Shown: positions 20,445 through 29,992, numbered from the stretch's first letter. The stretch is DNA of 64,000 nt from Qipengyuania flava (GCF_019448255.1 NZ_CP080410.1:1426001-1490000); one strand, 5' to 3'. The notes: generated by a model from the letters alone, not told the origin. Numbers and translations: made by a program.

Positions 20445-22454
20445 ATGGCTTTCTCCCGTTACCTGTTCGCCGCCAGCGGCCTCGCTTTCGCCGCTGCCCC
20501 TCCCGCTTTCGCGCAGGATGACGCTAGTGTCATAATTGTCACCGGAACGGGGCTCGAAGAGACGCCCGCCACGCCCGCTTACGACGCGCAGGTTATCGAG
20601 CGCGAGGAGCTGAAATCGGTCTCCTCCGGCCGGATCGAGGATGCGCTTTCCTCGGTCGCCGGATTCCAGCAGTTCCGCCGTTCCGACAGCCGCTCGGCCA
20701 ACGCGTCGGCGCAGGGAGCGACGCTGAGAGCGCTCGGCGGCAACGCCACCAGTCGCGCGCTCGTCCTGCTCGACGGGGTCCCGATGAGCGATCCCTTTTT
20801 CGGCTATGTGCCCTACAGCGCGCTTGCTCCCGAACGGCTGGAGCAGGTCCGCATCACGCGGGGCGGGGGCTCGGGTCCCTTTGGTGCCGGGGCGCTTGCC
20901 GGGACCATCGAACTCGACAGCGCCGGCATCGATGCGCTCGACGGGTTTTCCGGCCACCTCCTCGCCAATGATCGCGGAGAAACCGAAGCCTCCGCAACTG
21001 CCGCCACGCGGCTTGGCAGCGGCTTTGTCGTCGCTTCGGGTCGCTGGGACCGGGGCGAGGGCTTCTACACCACGCCTGTCGCCGATCGTGTTCCGGCATC
21101 CGCGCGGGCAAGTTTCGATGGCTGGTCTGCCCAGATCCGCGGTGTCGTGCCGGTCTCGGGCGATGTCGAGCTGCAGGTTCGCGGCCTCGCCTTTCGCGAC
21201 GAACGCACGCTGCGCTTTGAGGGCGCCGACAGCAGCATCGAAGGGCAGGACGCGAGCCTGCGCCTGGTTGGGCGCGGTGCCTGGCAGTTCGACGCCATCG
21301 CCTACATCCAGGCGCGCAACTTCACCAACCGCGTGATCTCCTCGACCCGCTTCGTGCCCGTCCTCGACCAGCGCAACACGCCCTCGACGGGGATAGGAGG
21401 CAAGATCGAGGTCCGCCCGCCGGTCGGCGGCGGCCATGTGCTGCGCGTCGGGGTCGATTACCGGCGCTCCGACGGAGAGCTTTACGAGAATGCAATCAGC
21501 TCGTTTACCGGCGCGATCCGCGCGCGGCGAAACGCCGGCGGTACCAACACCGATCTCGGCATCTTCGTGGAGGATGACTGGACGCTCGGCGCACTGGTGT
21601 TGACAGCGGGGGCCCGGTTGGACCGCTGGACGATCCGCGACGGCTTCTATTCAGAGCGCGATGCGGGCGGTCTGTTGCTAAGCGCATCGACCTATCCCGA
21701 CCGTTCGGGCTGGGATGCCTCTTTCCGCGGCGGCATCCTTTTCCGCGCGAGCGAGGCGGTGGCCCTGCGGGCCGCGGCCTATTCCGGCCTGCGACTGCCC
21801 ACGCTGAACGAGCTTTACCGACCCTTCGTGGTCTTCCCGGTCGTGACAGAGGCCAATGCTGCGCTGGAAAACGAGCGGCTCGAAGGTTTCGAGGCGGGTA
21901 TCGACATTACGCCAGTGCCCAATGTCACCTTGTCGCTGACCGGTTTCGACAACCGCGTGAAGAACGCGATTGCCAATGTGACCATCGGCACCAACCTTCG
22001 CCAGCGCCGCAATCTCGACGCAATCCATGCGCGCGGAATTGAGGCCGCCGCGCGCGCTACCTTCGGGCAGTTCAGCATCAACACTTCGGCCGCCTGGACC
22101 GATGCCGAATCGCAAGGGACTGGCTTCGCTGCCGCGCTTGATGGAAACCGCCCGGCGCAGACGCCGCGCTTTGCTGGCGGTGTTACGCTCGCTTACCGTC
22201 CGGCAGAAAACTGGCTGTTCTCGGCAACCGTCCGCCATACCGGCGCGCAGTTCGAAGATGACCTGGAAACGAATGTGCTGCCGTCGGCGACCACGTTGGC
22301 GGCCTATGCGCAAGTGCCGGTGACGAAACGCATTGCGATCGTGCTGCGGGGTGAGAACCTGCTGGATGAGACCATCGTCACGCGCAACCAGGGTGGCTCG
22401 ATCGACCTCGGCGTGCCGCGCACGGTGTGGGCTGGCGTGAAGATCGGGCTCTAA
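20445..22454 (+). CDS. TonB-dependent outer-membrane receptor
   Basis: 669 aa. Signal peptide of about 23 residues (cut after AFA before QDD). A plug domain follows, with SSVAGFQQFRR, LRALGGNATSRALVLLDGVP and ITRGGGSGPFGAGALAGTIEL, typical of BtuB/FepA-type plugs. The rest is a beta-barrel ending in an aromatic/Leu pattern (VWAGVKIGL). The substrate (siderophore, cobalamin, carbohydrate or other) cannot be read from the sequence. It is divergent from acs and no ABC importer or regulator is adjacent. No Fur box was recognised in the 107-base gap. Confidence 0.9.
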   Translation: MAFSRYLFAASGLAFAAAPPAFAQDDASVIIVTGTGLEETPATPAYDAQVIEREELKSVSSGRIEDALSSVAGFQQFRRSDSRSANASAQGATLRALGGNATSRALVLLDGVPMSDPFFGYVPYSALAPERLEQVRITRGGGSGPFGAGALAGTIELDSAGIDALDGFSGHLLANDRGETEASATAATRLGSGFVVASGRWDRGEGFYTTPVADRVPASARASFDGWSAQIRGVVPVSGDVELQVRGLAFRDERTLRFEGADSSIEGQDASLRLVGRGAWQFDAIAYIQARNFTNRVISSTRFVPVLDQRNTPSTGIGGKIEVRPPVGGGHVLRVGVDYRRSDGELYENAISSFTGAIRARRNAGGTNTDLGIFVEDDWTLGALVLTAGARLDRWTIRDGFYSERDAGGLLLSASTYPDRSGWDASFRGGILFRASEAVALRAAAYSGLRLPTLNELYRPFVVFPVVTEANAALENERLEGFEAGIDITPVPNVTLSLTGFDNRVKNAIANVTIGTNLRQRRNLDAIHARGIEAAARATFGQFSINTSAAWTDAESQGTGFAAALDGNRPAQTPRFAGGVTLAYRPAENWLFSATVRHTGAQFEDDLETNVLPSATTLAAYAQVPVTKRIAIVLRGENLLDETIVTRNQGGSIDLGVPRTVWAGVKIGL

Positions 22455-22487
22455 GACGAGCCAGCGTTTCGCGCGATGGTGCAAAAA

Positions 22488-22564
22488 TGGTCGGGGAGAG
22501 AGGATTCGAACCTCCGGCCCCTGCCTCCCGAAGACAGTGCTCTACCAGGCTGAGCTACTCCCCG
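22488..22564 (-). tRNA. tRNA-Pro (CGG)
   Basis: 77 nt with encoded CCA. Acceptor CGGGGAG/CTCCCCG is perfect, discriminator A, and anticodon loop TTCGGGA gives CGG. The T loop TTCGAAT is standard. CCA is followed directly by TTTTT on the transcribed strand, as at tRNA-Asn. Confidence 0.97.
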
Positions 22565-22606
22565 ACCGGATGCGTTGCGGGGTGGTCCCCCGCGAGGCAG
22601 GCGCGC

Positions 22607-22635
22607 CCTATAGGTGTGGATTGGCGGGCGCGCAA
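22607..22635 (-). promoter_or_regulatory. Promoter of tRNA-Pro
   Basis: On the minus strand: -35 TTGCGC, 17-base spacer, -10 TATAGG. The -35 lies in the 15-base sequence at 22632-22646 that is identical to 8255-8269 upstream of tRNA-Asn. Confidence 0.6.
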
Positions 22636-22696
22636 GCGGGCAATTTCCACAAATTCGCGTTACAGGCGTCTGACACCGTCAACGAGCCGAAATCCC

Positions 22697-23638
22697 GTGT
22701 CCAAACCGCACTACGAAGAGCAGTATCTCGACCTCATGCGCCGCATCTGGCTGGAGGGAGACGAGCGCCAGGACCGGACCGGGGTCGGCACACGCTCGGT
22801 GTTCGGCGCCACTCTGCGCTTCGACCTATCCGGCGGGGCGATGCCGCTGGTGACGACCAAGCGTGTCTACTGGAAGACCGCCACGCGCGAATTGCTCTGG
22901 TTCCTCACCGGCGACACCAACATTCGCCCGCTCGTGCTCCAGAACGTCAAGATCTGGAACGAGTGGCCGCACGCGCGCTATGTCGAGGAAACGGGTGAGG
23001 ACATTGCGCTGGAGGATTTCGTCGAGCGCATCCGCGACGACGAGGAGTTCGCCGCGCGCTGGGGCGATCTTGGACCGGTCTATGGCAAGCAATGGGTCGA
23101 CTGGCCGACCTACAAGCCGGTTGCAGGCGGGCTGTTCCGCAAGGGGCGCGGGGTCAACCAGGTCGCCGAAGTGGTCGAATCGCTCAAGGCCAATCCGGGC
23201 AGCCGCCGGCACATCATCGAAGGCTGGAACGTGGCCGAGCTGCCGGAGATGGCGCTGCCGCCCTGCCACAAGACCTACCAGTTCCACGTAAGTACTGGCA
23301 GCGACGGGGCGCCGCGCCTCAATGGCCTCCTCTACCAGCGCAGCTGCGATGTCGCGCTGGGCTTGCCGTTCAACCTTTGGTCGGCAGCGCTGTTGCAGCG
23401 GATGCTGGCGCAGCAGGCCGGCATGGAGCCGGGCGAGTTTGTCTGGATGGGCGGGGACACGCACCTCTATCTCAACCACGAACATCTCATCCGCGAACAG
23501 CTTTCCAGGGAACCGCAGGGCCATCCGCGCCTTGAGATAGTGCGGCGCCCGAACTCGATCTTCGACTACGCGATTGAGGATTTTGCGGTTCACGACTATG
23601 CGCCGCACGGGCCCATCAAGGCGCCCGTCGCGGTGTGA
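22697..23638 (+). CDS. thyA: Thymidylate synthase ThyA
   Basis: 313 aa. Makes dTMP from dUMP with methylenetetrahydrofolate. The catalytic cysteine is in PPCHKTYQFHV, followed by the signature RSCDVALGLPFN and the C-terminal folate/dUMP regions (GDTHLYLNH, APHGPIKAPVAV). It is about 50 residues longer than E. coli ThyA because of an insertion in the middle, as in the L. casei-type enzyme. The GTG at 22697 is chosen; an open frame further upstream runs back through tRNA-Pro and cannot be coding. Confidence 0.95.
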   Translation: MSKPHYEEQYLDLMRRIWLEGDERQDRTGVGTRSVFGATLRFDLSGGAMPLVTTKRVYWKTATRELLWFLTGDTNIRPLVLQNVKIWNEWPHARYVEETGEDIALEDFVERIRDDEEFAARWGDLGPVYGKQWVDWPTYKPVAGGLFRKGRGVNQVAEVVESLKANPGSRRHIIEGWNVAELPEMALPPCHKTYQFHVSTGSDGAPRLNGLLYQRSCDVALGLPFNLWSAALLQRMLAQQAGMEPGEFVWMGGDTHLYLNHEHLIREQLSREPQGHPRLEIVRRPNSIFDYAIEDFAVHDYAPHGPIKAPVAV

Positions 23639-23662
23639 ACGAAATCGTATGCACAGGCCTAC

Positions 23663-23691
23663 TTGACCGTTTCCTGCCAGCGAAATAAAAT
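23663..23691 (+). promoter_or_regulatory. Promoter of the branched-chain 2-oxoacid dehydrogenase operon
   Basis: -35 TTGACC, 17-base spacer, -10 TAAAAT, about 39 bases before the E1 alpha ATG at 23730. This is one of the best sigma70-type matches in the window. Confidence 0.6.
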
Positions 23692-23729
23692 AACGCGCAA
23701 GCGTAAGATTACGTCTGGGAGACGATTCT

Positions 23730-25046
23730 ATGGCCGACAGGCCCGAGGGTAGTGCAGCCAAGGGCGACAACCGCCCCAAGCTTTCGCTGCACGTTCCCGA
23801 ACCCAAATACCGGCCCGGCGACGCGGTCGACTTCTCGCATATCGAGGTGCCCGAAGCCGGCACCACGCCGCGGCCCGACGAGGCTTGCGATCCCGCCGAA
23901 ATGCGCGATCTCGCCTTCGGTCTTGTCCGCGTGCTGGGCGATGACAACCAGGCCCATGGGCCGTGGGATCCCAAGCTGGATGCGGACACGCTGCGCGCGA
24001 TGCTCGGCCACATGGCCATGACCCGCGCCTTCGACGAGCGCATGTTCCGCGGTCAGCGCCAGGGCAAGACCAGCTTCTACATGAAGTGCACCGGCGAAGA
24101 GGCGACCAGCGTTTCGGCCAGCATGGCGCTTGCGGCGGACGACATGGTGTTTCCGAGCTATCGCCAGCAGGGCATCCTGATCCAGCGCGGCTATCCGATG
24201 ATCGAGATGATCAACCAGATCTACTCGAACCGGGGCGACAAGCTGAAGGGGCGCCAGCTGCCGATCATGTATTCGAGCCGGGAGCACAGCTTCTTCACCA
24301 TCAGCGGCAACCTCGCGACGCAGACCCCGCAAGCCGTGGGCTGGGCGATGGCGAGCGCGATGAAGGGTGACAGCCGGATTGCCGCGACCTGGGTGGGCGA
24401 GGGCAGCACCGCGGAAGGCGACTTCCATTCGGCCTGCACCTTCGCGACCGTCTACAACGCGCCGGTCATCCTCAACGTGATCAACAACCAGTGGGCGATC
24501 TCGAGCTTCAGCGGTTTTGCCGGCGCCGAGCGGACGACCTTCGCCGCGCGCGCGCTGGGCTATGGCCTTGCCGGTCTGCGTGTCGACGGCAATGATGCGC
24601 TAGCCTGCTACGCGGCTGAGCAATGGGCTGCCAACCGCGCCCGCGCCAACGCCGGCCCGACGCTGATCGAGTTCTTCACCTACCGCGCCGAAGGGCATTC
24701 CACCTCGGACGATCCGACCGGCTACCGCAGCGCGCAGGAGCGCGAGGAATGGCCGCTGGGCGATCCGGTGATGCGCCTCAAGAACCACCTTATCGCGATC
24801 GGCGAATGGGACGAAGAGCGGCAGGAAAAGATGGACCTCGAGGCGGCCGAGCACGTCAAGAAGGTCACCAAGGAAGCCGAAGCCAACGGTATTCTCGGCC
24901 ACGGCCTCCACCACCCGTTCCGCACCATGTTCGAAGACGTGTTCGAAGAGCTGCCCTGGCACCTTAAGGAACAGGCCGAACAGGCCGTGCGCGAGCGTGA
25001 GACCAAGTTCCCGGAAGGGCTTCCGGCGAAGGGAGTGCAGGGCTGA
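23730..25046 (+). CDS. bkdA1: Branched-chain 2-oxoacid dehydrogenase E1 alpha subunit
   Basis: 438 aa. With the beta subunit it forms the thiamine-diphosphate E1 that decarboxylates the 2-oxoacids of Val, Leu and Ile. The TPP motif is GEGSTAEGDFH ... NNQWAIS, and PSYRQQGILIQRG and RAEGHSTSDDPT are typical of the branched-chain rather than the pyruvate enzymes. The N-terminal 50 residues (PKLSLHVPEPKYRPGDAVDF) also fit BCKDH alpha. First gene of a three-gene operon; its stop overlaps the next ATG by one base (TGATG). Confidence 0.95.
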   Translation: MADRPEGSAAKGDNRPKLSLHVPEPKYRPGDAVDFSHIEVPEAGTTPRPDEACDPAEMRDLAFGLVRVLGDDNQAHGPWDPKLDADTLRAMLGHMAMTRAFDERMFRGQRQGKTSFYMKCTGEEATSVSASMALAADDMVFPSYRQQGILIQRGYPMIEMINQIYSNRGDKLKGRQLPIMYSSREHSFFTISGNLATQTPQAVGWAMASAMKGDSRIAATWVGEGSTAEGDFHSACTFATVYNAPVILNVINNQWAISSFSGFAGAERTTFAARALGYGLAGLRVDGNDALACYAAEQWAANRARANAGPTLIEFFTYRAEGHSTSDDPTGYRSAQEREEWPLGDPVMRLKNHLIAIGEWDEERQEKMDLEAAEHVKKVTKEAEANGILGHGLHHPFRTMFEDVFEELPWHLKEQAEQAVRERETKFPEGLPAKGVQG

Positions 25047-26107
25047 TGAGCGACACCGCAACCCAGAACGCGCCCGCATCCGAAGGTACGAGCGAACGCC
25101 GTCTCAACATGATCGAGGCGATCAACGACGCGCTCGACGTTACCATGGAGCGTGACGACAACGTCATCATCATGGGCGAGGACGTTGGCTATTTCGGCGG
25201 CGTGTTCCGCTGCACAGCGGGCCTCCAGGACAAATACGGCAAGACCCGCGTGTTCGACACGCCGATTTCCGAGTGCGGGATCATCGCCGCGGCGGTGGGG
25301 ATGGGCGCCTATGGCCTGCGCCCCGTGCCGGAAATCCAGTTCGCGGACTACATCTACCCAGGCCTCGACCAGCTCATCAGTGAAGCGGCGCGCCTGCGAT
25401 ACCGTTCGGCAGGCGAATACATCGCCCCGATGACCGTGCGCTCGCCCTTCGGCGGCGGTATCTTCGGCGGCCAGACGCACAGCCAGAGCCCGGAAGCGAT
25501 CTTCACCCACGTCTCGGGCCTGAAGACGGTGATCCCGGCCACGCCCTATGATGCGAAGGGCCTGCTGATCAGCTGCATCGAAGACAACGATCCGGTGATC
25601 TTCTTCGAGCCCAAGCGCATCTACAACGGTCCGTTTTCCGGCTACTACGACAAGCCGGTGCAGCCTTGGAAGAACTTCGACGCCAGCGTGGTGCCGGAGG
25701 GGTATTACAAGATCCCGCTCGGCAAGGCGCGCCAGGTGACCGAGGGCGAACAGCTCACGATCCTTGCCTATGGCACGATGGTCCACGTGGTCGAGGCGGT
25801 GTGCAAGGAGAAGGGCGTCGAAGCCGACATCCTCGACCTGCGCACGCTGGTCCCGCTCGATATCGAGGCCATCGAAGCCTCGATCGAACGCACGGGGCGC
25901 TGCCTGATCGTCCACGAAGCCACCCGCACCAGCGGTTTCGGCGCCGAGCTGTCCGCGCTGGTTACCGAGCGCTGCTTCTACCATCTCGAAGCTCCGGTCG
26001 AACGCGTCACCGGCTTCGACACGCCCTATCCCCATAGCCTCGAATGGGCCTATTTCCCCGGCCCGATCCGCATCGGCGAGGCCATCGACACGATCCTCAA
26101 GGACTGA
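25046..26107 (+). CDS. bkdA2: Branched-chain 2-oxoacid dehydrogenase E1 beta subunit
   Basis: 353 aa. Beta half of E1; contributes the second part of the TPP site and the interface to E2. Seen: MGEDVGYFGGVFRCT, FDTPISECGI, PEIQFADYIYPGLDQL, and the C-terminal transketolase domain (LDLRTLVPLD, GRCLIVHEATRTSGFGAEL). The first 25 residues are a polar extension. Overlaps E1 alpha by one base and is followed after 5 bases by E2, so the three are surely one operon. Confidence 0.95.
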   Translation: MSDTATQNAPASEGTSERRLNMIEAINDALDVTMERDDNVIIMGEDVGYFGGVFRCTAGLQDKYGKTRVFDTPISECGIIAAAVGMGAYGLRPVPEIQFADYIYPGLDQLISEAARLRYRSAGEYIAPMTVRSPFGGGIFGGQTHSQSPEAIFTHVSGLKTVIPATPYDAKGLLISCIEDNDPVIFFEPKRIYNGPFSGYYDKPVQPWKNFDASVVPEGYYKIPLGKARQVTEGEQLTILAYGTMVHVVEAVCKEKGVEADILDLRTLVPLDIEAIEASIERTGRCLIVHEATRTSGFGAELSALVTERCFYHLEAPVERVTGFDTPYPHSLEWAYFPGPIRIGEAIDTILKD

Positions 26108-26112
26108 TCACC

Positions 26113-27405
26113 ATGGCGAAATTCACCTTCAACATGCCCGATATCGGCGAAGGCATTGCCGAGGCCGAGATCGTGCAGTGGCACAAAAAGGTCGGCGACA
26201 CGGTCCGTGAAGACGAGGAATTCGTCGACATGATGACCGACAAGGCAACCGTGCCGATGGAAAGCCCGGTCGATGGCAAGATCCTCGAGATCGCCGGCGC
26301 AGAGGGCGACATGGTCTCGATCGGCTCGATGCTGGTCGTGATCGAGGTCGAGGGCGACGTTCCCGAAGACGTGCCCGAGGAAGCTCCGGCCCCAGCGCCC
26401 GCTCCTAAGGCGGAGGCGGTCGAAGAGCGTATCGAGGTCGAGACGTCCGACGCCTCTGACGCAGACGATGCGCTTGCCGCCGATCCCGAGCCTGAACCGC
26501 TGCCCGCGCCGACCCCGGCTCCCGAACCGGCTCCGCATGCCAAGGTCCTTGCGACCCCGGCCGTGCGCAAGCGCGCCAAGGAACTCGGCGTCGACCTTGC
26601 GCAGGTGAAGCCTGCCGAAGACGGCCGTATCCGTCACGGCGATCTTGACCAGTTCCTGTCCTACAACTCGGGCTATGGCGCTGCCGCCAAGACCCGCGAG
26701 GACGAGGCGAAGAAGGTCATCGGCATGCGCCGCCGCATTGCCGAGAACATGGCCGCTTCCAAGCGGAACATACCGCATTTCTCCTATGTCGAAGAATGCG
26801 ATGTGACCGACCTCGAGGTGCTGCGCGCGCAGCTCAACGCCAGCCGCGGCGACAAGCCCAAGCTGACGATCCTGCCGCTGCTGATCACCGCGATCTGCAA
26901 GACGCTGCCGGACTTCCCGATGATCAACGCACGCTACGACGATGAAGCGGGCGTGGTGACCCGTCACGGGGCGGTGCACATGGGCATGGCTGCGCAGACC
27001 GATGCGGGCCTGATGGTTCCGGTCATCAAGAACGCCCATGCGCGCAACCTGTGGCAGCTTGCGAGTGAGATTTCGCGTCTCGCCGAAGCGGCGCGCACCG
27101 GCACGGCAAAGAGCGACGAGATGCAGGGCGGCACGCTGACCGTCACCTCGCTCGGTCCGCTGGGCGGTGTGGCGACCACTCCGGTCATCAATCGCCCCGA
27201 AGTGGCGATCATCGGCCCCAACCGCATCATCGAACGCCCGATGTATGTCACGGGCAGCGATGGCGTCGAACGGATCGAGAAGCGCAAGCTGATGAACATT
27301 TCGATCAGCTGCGACCATCGCGTGGTCGATGGCTGGGACGCGGCCAGTTTCGTGCAGGCGCTCAAGAAGCTGCTGGAAACACCGGCGCTTATCCTCGTCG
27401 ACTAG
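26113..27405 (+). CDS. bkdB: Lipoyl acyltransferase E2 of branched-chain 2-oxoacid dehydrogenase
   Basis: 430 aa. Domains in order: one lipoyl domain (about 1-80) with the lipoylated lysine K44 in TDKATVPME; an acidic Pro/Ala-rich linker (about 90-140); an E1/E3-binding domain (ATPAVRKRAKELGVDL ... GRIRHGDL, about 145-180); and the catalytic CAT domain ending in CDHRVVDGWDAA with the active histidine and aspartate. E3 (lipoamide dehydrogenase) does not follow in this operon and must come from elsewhere in the genome. Confidence 0.95.
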   Translation: MAKFTFNMPDIGEGIAEAEIVQWHKKVGDTVREDEEFVDMMTDKATVPMESPVDGKILEIAGAEGDMVSIGSMLVVIEVEGDVPEDVPEEAPAPAPAPKAEAVEERIEVETSDASDADDALAADPEPEPLPAPTPAPEPAPHAKVLATPAVRKRAKELGVDLAQVKPAEDGRIRHGDLDQFLSYNSGYGAAAKTREDEAKKVIGMRRRIAENMAASKRNIPHFSYVEECDVTDLEVLRAQLNASRGDKPKLTILPLLITAICKTLPDFPMINARYDDEAGVVTRHGAVHMGMAAQTDAGLMVPVIKNAHARNLWQLASEISRLAEAARTGTAKSDEMQGGTLTVTSLGPLGGVATTPVINRPEVAIIGPNRIIERPMYVTGSDGVERIEKRKLMNISISCDHRVVDGWDAASFVQALKKLLETPALILVD

Positions 27406-27449
27406 CGCTTCGCGCCGCTTTCACGGGGTCGGAAAAGACCTGGAAAAAG

Positions 27450-27480
27450 GGCATCGGAGCGCGGCTCCGGTGCCTTTTTT
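27450..27480 (+). terminator. Rho-independent terminator of the bkd operon
   Basis: A 10-bp stem (GGCATCGGAG with CTCCGGTGCC, one G-T pair), 5-base loop CGCGG, then six T. It lies 45 bases after the E2 stop codon. Confidence 0.9.
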
Positions 27481-27555
27481 CATACCGGAATACCGCTTGC
27501 GAAGGGTCGCCAAATCGCTGCTCGAAAAAAGAGCAAAAAAAGCGTCATATCCTCA

Positions 27556-27584
27556 TTGACAGGAATCGGAGCCGCCCGTAGATG
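27556..27584 (+). promoter_or_regulatory. Promoter of tRNA-Asp
   Basis: -35 TTGACA (perfect consensus), 17-base spacer, -10 TAGATG, placing the transcript start about 14 bases before the mature tRNA. Confidence 0.65.
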
Positions 27585-27604
27585 CGCGGCTCCCAAGTGG
27601 CTGC

Positions 27605-27681
27605 GCGGGTGTAGCTCAGTTGGTTAGAGTGTCGGCCTGTCACGCCGAAGGTCGCGGGTTCGAGCCCCGTCACTCGCGCCA
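27605..27681 (+). tRNA. tRNA-Asp (GTC)
   Basis: 77 nt with encoded CCA. Acceptor GCGGGTG/CACTCGC with one G-T pair, discriminator G, anticodon stem TCGGC/GCCGA, loop CTGTCAC giving GTC, and T loop TTCGAGC. Stands between the bkd terminator and the convergent sugar symporter gene. Confidence 0.98.
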
Positions 27682-27708
27682 CTTGGGGATTTTCCTACAA
27701 TTCGATGC

Positions 27709-29157
27709 CTACTCAGCCGGTGCCGCTTTGCGCGCCTCGGCAAGCTTGCGCAGGTTCTCCTCGTGGCCCTGCTTGTCGATCTTGTAGCGGCTGATCGCGA
27801 AGATCATCGCCATCCATAGCAGCAATAGAGTCGGCGCGTAGAATGCCCCCAACTGCCACAGTGTTGCGCCCGATACGTCCTCGCGGTTCGCCCCTTGCGG
27901 AAAGGCGACGAGCGACAGCACGATGCCGGCGGCAAACGAGCCGAGCCCAACCGTGCATTTGCGGGTGAAGGTGACGGCGGCGTAAAACACGCCTTCGGAC
28001 CGCCTGCCGGTGCGCAGCTCGCTGCTTTCGACCAGATCCGCGATCATCGAATAGAGCACCGCCTGCAGCGCGATGATTAGCGACAGGTCCAGCGTGTTGA
28101 TGACCGCGACCAGCGGGAACAGGATCGGGTCCCCGTTTTCCGGGAAGAGGCCGAAGAGCCGCAGGATGACGGGCGCCGGCGCGACGGTGAACGCCACTAG
28201 CCCCAAGATGATGACCGCCTTCTTCTTGCCCCACAGCTTGACCGTGGCGGGCGCCACGACAAAGCCGATCAGCGCCGAGAAGAAGACGAGCGCTGTCCAG
28301 ATGAACTGCTGCTCGCTCGAAAAGCCCCAGAAATAGGTCAACATGATAAACGCCAGCGCGGCCGAAAAGCCCGAAGCGACCGAGCCGAGCAGCGTGGCCC
28401 AGAACAGCGCGAGGAAGCTTTTCTCCCGCAATGTCTCGAACATCTCGCTGAAAATTCGCCTGACCGAGATCCTCGGAGCTTCGACAGGCTGGCGCAGGTG
28501 GGGAATCCGGCTGTGCGTGCCGATCGCCGAGACCAGGATGGCCGCCAGCATGATTAGCGAAGCGATCACGCCGTAGGTCGCATAACCATCGCGGTTGAGC
28601 GTGCCGGTGGGATATTGCGCCGTTTCGACCAGCAGCACGCCGAACATCAGCACCGTCATCAGATTGCCGCCCGCCCAGCCAAACAGCAGGCGGTAGGACT
28701 GCAGCTTTGTGCGCTCTTCGTAATTCGCGGTGAGCTCGGGCAGCAGCGCCGAGCTGGGCGTCTCGTAGAAGGTCAGGAAGGTGCGAATGACCACCGCAAG
28801 GCCCAACAGATAGGCGAACAGGGCCGCCTGGCTCCAGTCGGGAGGATTCCACAGGAAGTAATAGCTCGCCGCGACGGGAAGCGCGGCGGCGTACATGAAG
28901 GGATGGCGCCGCCCCCAACGCGAACGGAAGTTGTCCGACCAATAGCCAACCAGCGGGTCGCTAACGGCATCAAGCACCAAAGCGCACAGGATGGCGAGGC
29001 CGACCAGTCCCGGCTCGAGCCCGATCACCGTGCCGTAGAACAGCAGCAGGAAGTAGTTGAACCCGCCGTCCTTGACGCCGAACGCGACGGAACCGAAGCC
29101 GTAGGCCAGCTTGAGCCCCAAGGAAGGCTTGTCGCCCTCCAGTGCCTGTGTGGTCAT
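27709..29157 (-). CDS. GPH-family (MelB-like) sugar:cation symporter
   Basis: 482 aa, about 12 hydrophobic segments. The GPH/MelB signature in the first third is clear: DAVSDPLVGYWSDNFRSRWGRRHPF, given here in two parts as DAVSDPLVGYWSD and SRWGRRHPFM. The family imports glycosides, pentosides or hexuronides with Na or H ions. No glycosidase or sugar regulator is adjacent, so the substrate is open. The C-terminal tail (RYKIDKQGHEENLRKLAEA) is charged and cytoplasmic. Confidence 0.88.
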   Translation of the reverse strand: MTTQALEGDKPSLGLKLAYGFGSVAFGVKDGGFNYFLLLFYGTVIGLEPGLVGLAILCALVLDAVSDPLVGYWSDNFRSRWGRRHPFMYAAALPVAASYYFLWNPPDWSQAALFAYLLGLAVVIRTFLTFYETPSSALLPELTANYEERTKLQSYRLLFGWAGGNLMTVLMFGVLLVETAQYPTGTLNRDGYATYGVIASLIMLAAILVSAIGTHSRIPHLRQPVEAPRISVRRIFSEMFETLREKSFLALFWATLLGSVASGFSAALAFIMLTYFWGFSSEQQFIWTALVFFSALIGFVVAPATVKLWGKKKAVIILGLVAFTVAPAPVILRLFGLFPENGDPILFPLVAVINTLDLSLIIALQAVLYSMIADLVESSELRTGRRSEGVFYAAVTFTRKCTVGLGSFAAGIVLSLVAFPQGANREDVSGATLWQLGAFYAPTLLLLWMAMIFAISRYKIDKQGHEENLRKLAEARKAAPAE

Positions 29158-29207
29158 GCTCTCTCCCTTTGGAAGGGAAGGCTAATGACCCACGGGCCGC
29201 TTGGCAA

Positions 29208-29423
29208 TTAGCCCCAGCGGCCGGTTTCCATCCAGATCAGGAATCGCCTGAGCGGCAGCAGCCAGATCAGGCCGAGGGCGATGTAGATGACGGTCTGCAC
29301 AAGGGTCGGCCAGTCGCCGATTAGATCGGGGGCGTAGCGAGCGATCACGAGCCCGTAGACGGTGAGGGCCAGCAGCAAGCCAAGCAGGCCAACCGGGATA
29401 CGCCAGGTGGGTTCGTCTCTCAT
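29208..29423 (-). CDS. DUF2842 small membrane protein
   Basis: 71 aa with two transmembrane segments (about residues 10-27 and 42-58) and a positively charged, Trp-containing tail (PLRRFLIWMETGRWG) that matches the DUF2842 family of alphaproteobacteria. Function unknown. Its ATG overlaps the fau stop codon as ATGA, so it is co-translated with fau. Confidence 0.8.
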   Translation of the reverse strand: MRDEPTWRIPVGLLGLLLALTVYGLVIARYAPDLIGDWPTLVQTVIYIALGLIWLLPLRRFLIWMETGRWG

Positions 29424-29992
29424 CCGAAAGGTCCGTAGATGCGGGTTGGGGTAACGATGGCCGACAGCGGTTGGTCGTGGGCTTCCACGGGCAGGTTGTC
29501 CACCCGCTGCGTGTCCCAGGCAAGGCCGATGCTCGTGGTGTCCGGGTGGGCAACAAGCCAGCGGTCGTAATGACCTCCACCCTGGCCAAGACGCGCGCCT
29601 GTCTCGGTGAAGCCGACCAGGGGCACGAACAGCGCATCGGGTACCACTGCCTCGGCGGCGTCGTCCGGCTGCATCATGCCGAAGGGGCCGCGGACCAGGT
29701 CGCTTTCCTCGAACGGATCGCTGAAGCGCGCGAAGGTCATGGGCGAGCTCTCATCCTCGAAGCGGGGAAGGGCGATCGCATGCCCCTGCTCGAAGAAGAA
29801 GCGGGCGTAGGCCGCAGTCGGCGCTTCAGATACGGTGGCGTGATAGAGGCCGATAGTTGCGCCTGGAGGAACCAGGTCCAGCAGCGGCGCAGGCGGACGC
29901 ATAAACACAAGCGTGCGCATGCTGTCCGGGAGAGCCTCGACCGTCTCGCGGCGCGCTTTGCGCAATTTTTTGCGAAGATCGTCTTTGGTCAC
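29420..29992 (-). CDS. fau: 5-formyltetrahydrofolate cyclo-ligase
   Basis: 190 aa (YgfA family). ATP-dependent conversion of 5-formyl-THF to 5,10-methenyl-THF. The N-terminal basic helix (KDDLRKKLRKARRE) and the ATP/substrate loop G-A-R-L-G-Q-G-G-G-H-Y-D-R are typical. Start is GTG at 29992. As in many proteobacteria it lies just downstream of the 6S RNA gene and zapA. Confidence 0.95.
   Translation of the reverse strand: MTKDDLRKKLRKARRETVEALPDSMRTLVFMRPPAPLLDLVPPGATIGLYHATVSEAPTAAYARFFFEQGHAIALPRFEDESSPMTFARFSDPFEESDLVRGPFGMMQPDDAAEAVVPDALFVPLVGFTETGARLGQGGGHYDRWLVAHPDTTSIGLAWDTQRVDNLPVEAHDQPLSAIVTPTRIYGPFG

Noticed and set aside
22427-22696. Extension of the thyA frame upstream of GTG 22697
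   Set aside because: It reads backwards through tRNA-Pro (a peptide like [14 protein letters not shown] is a known artefact of tRNA sequence).
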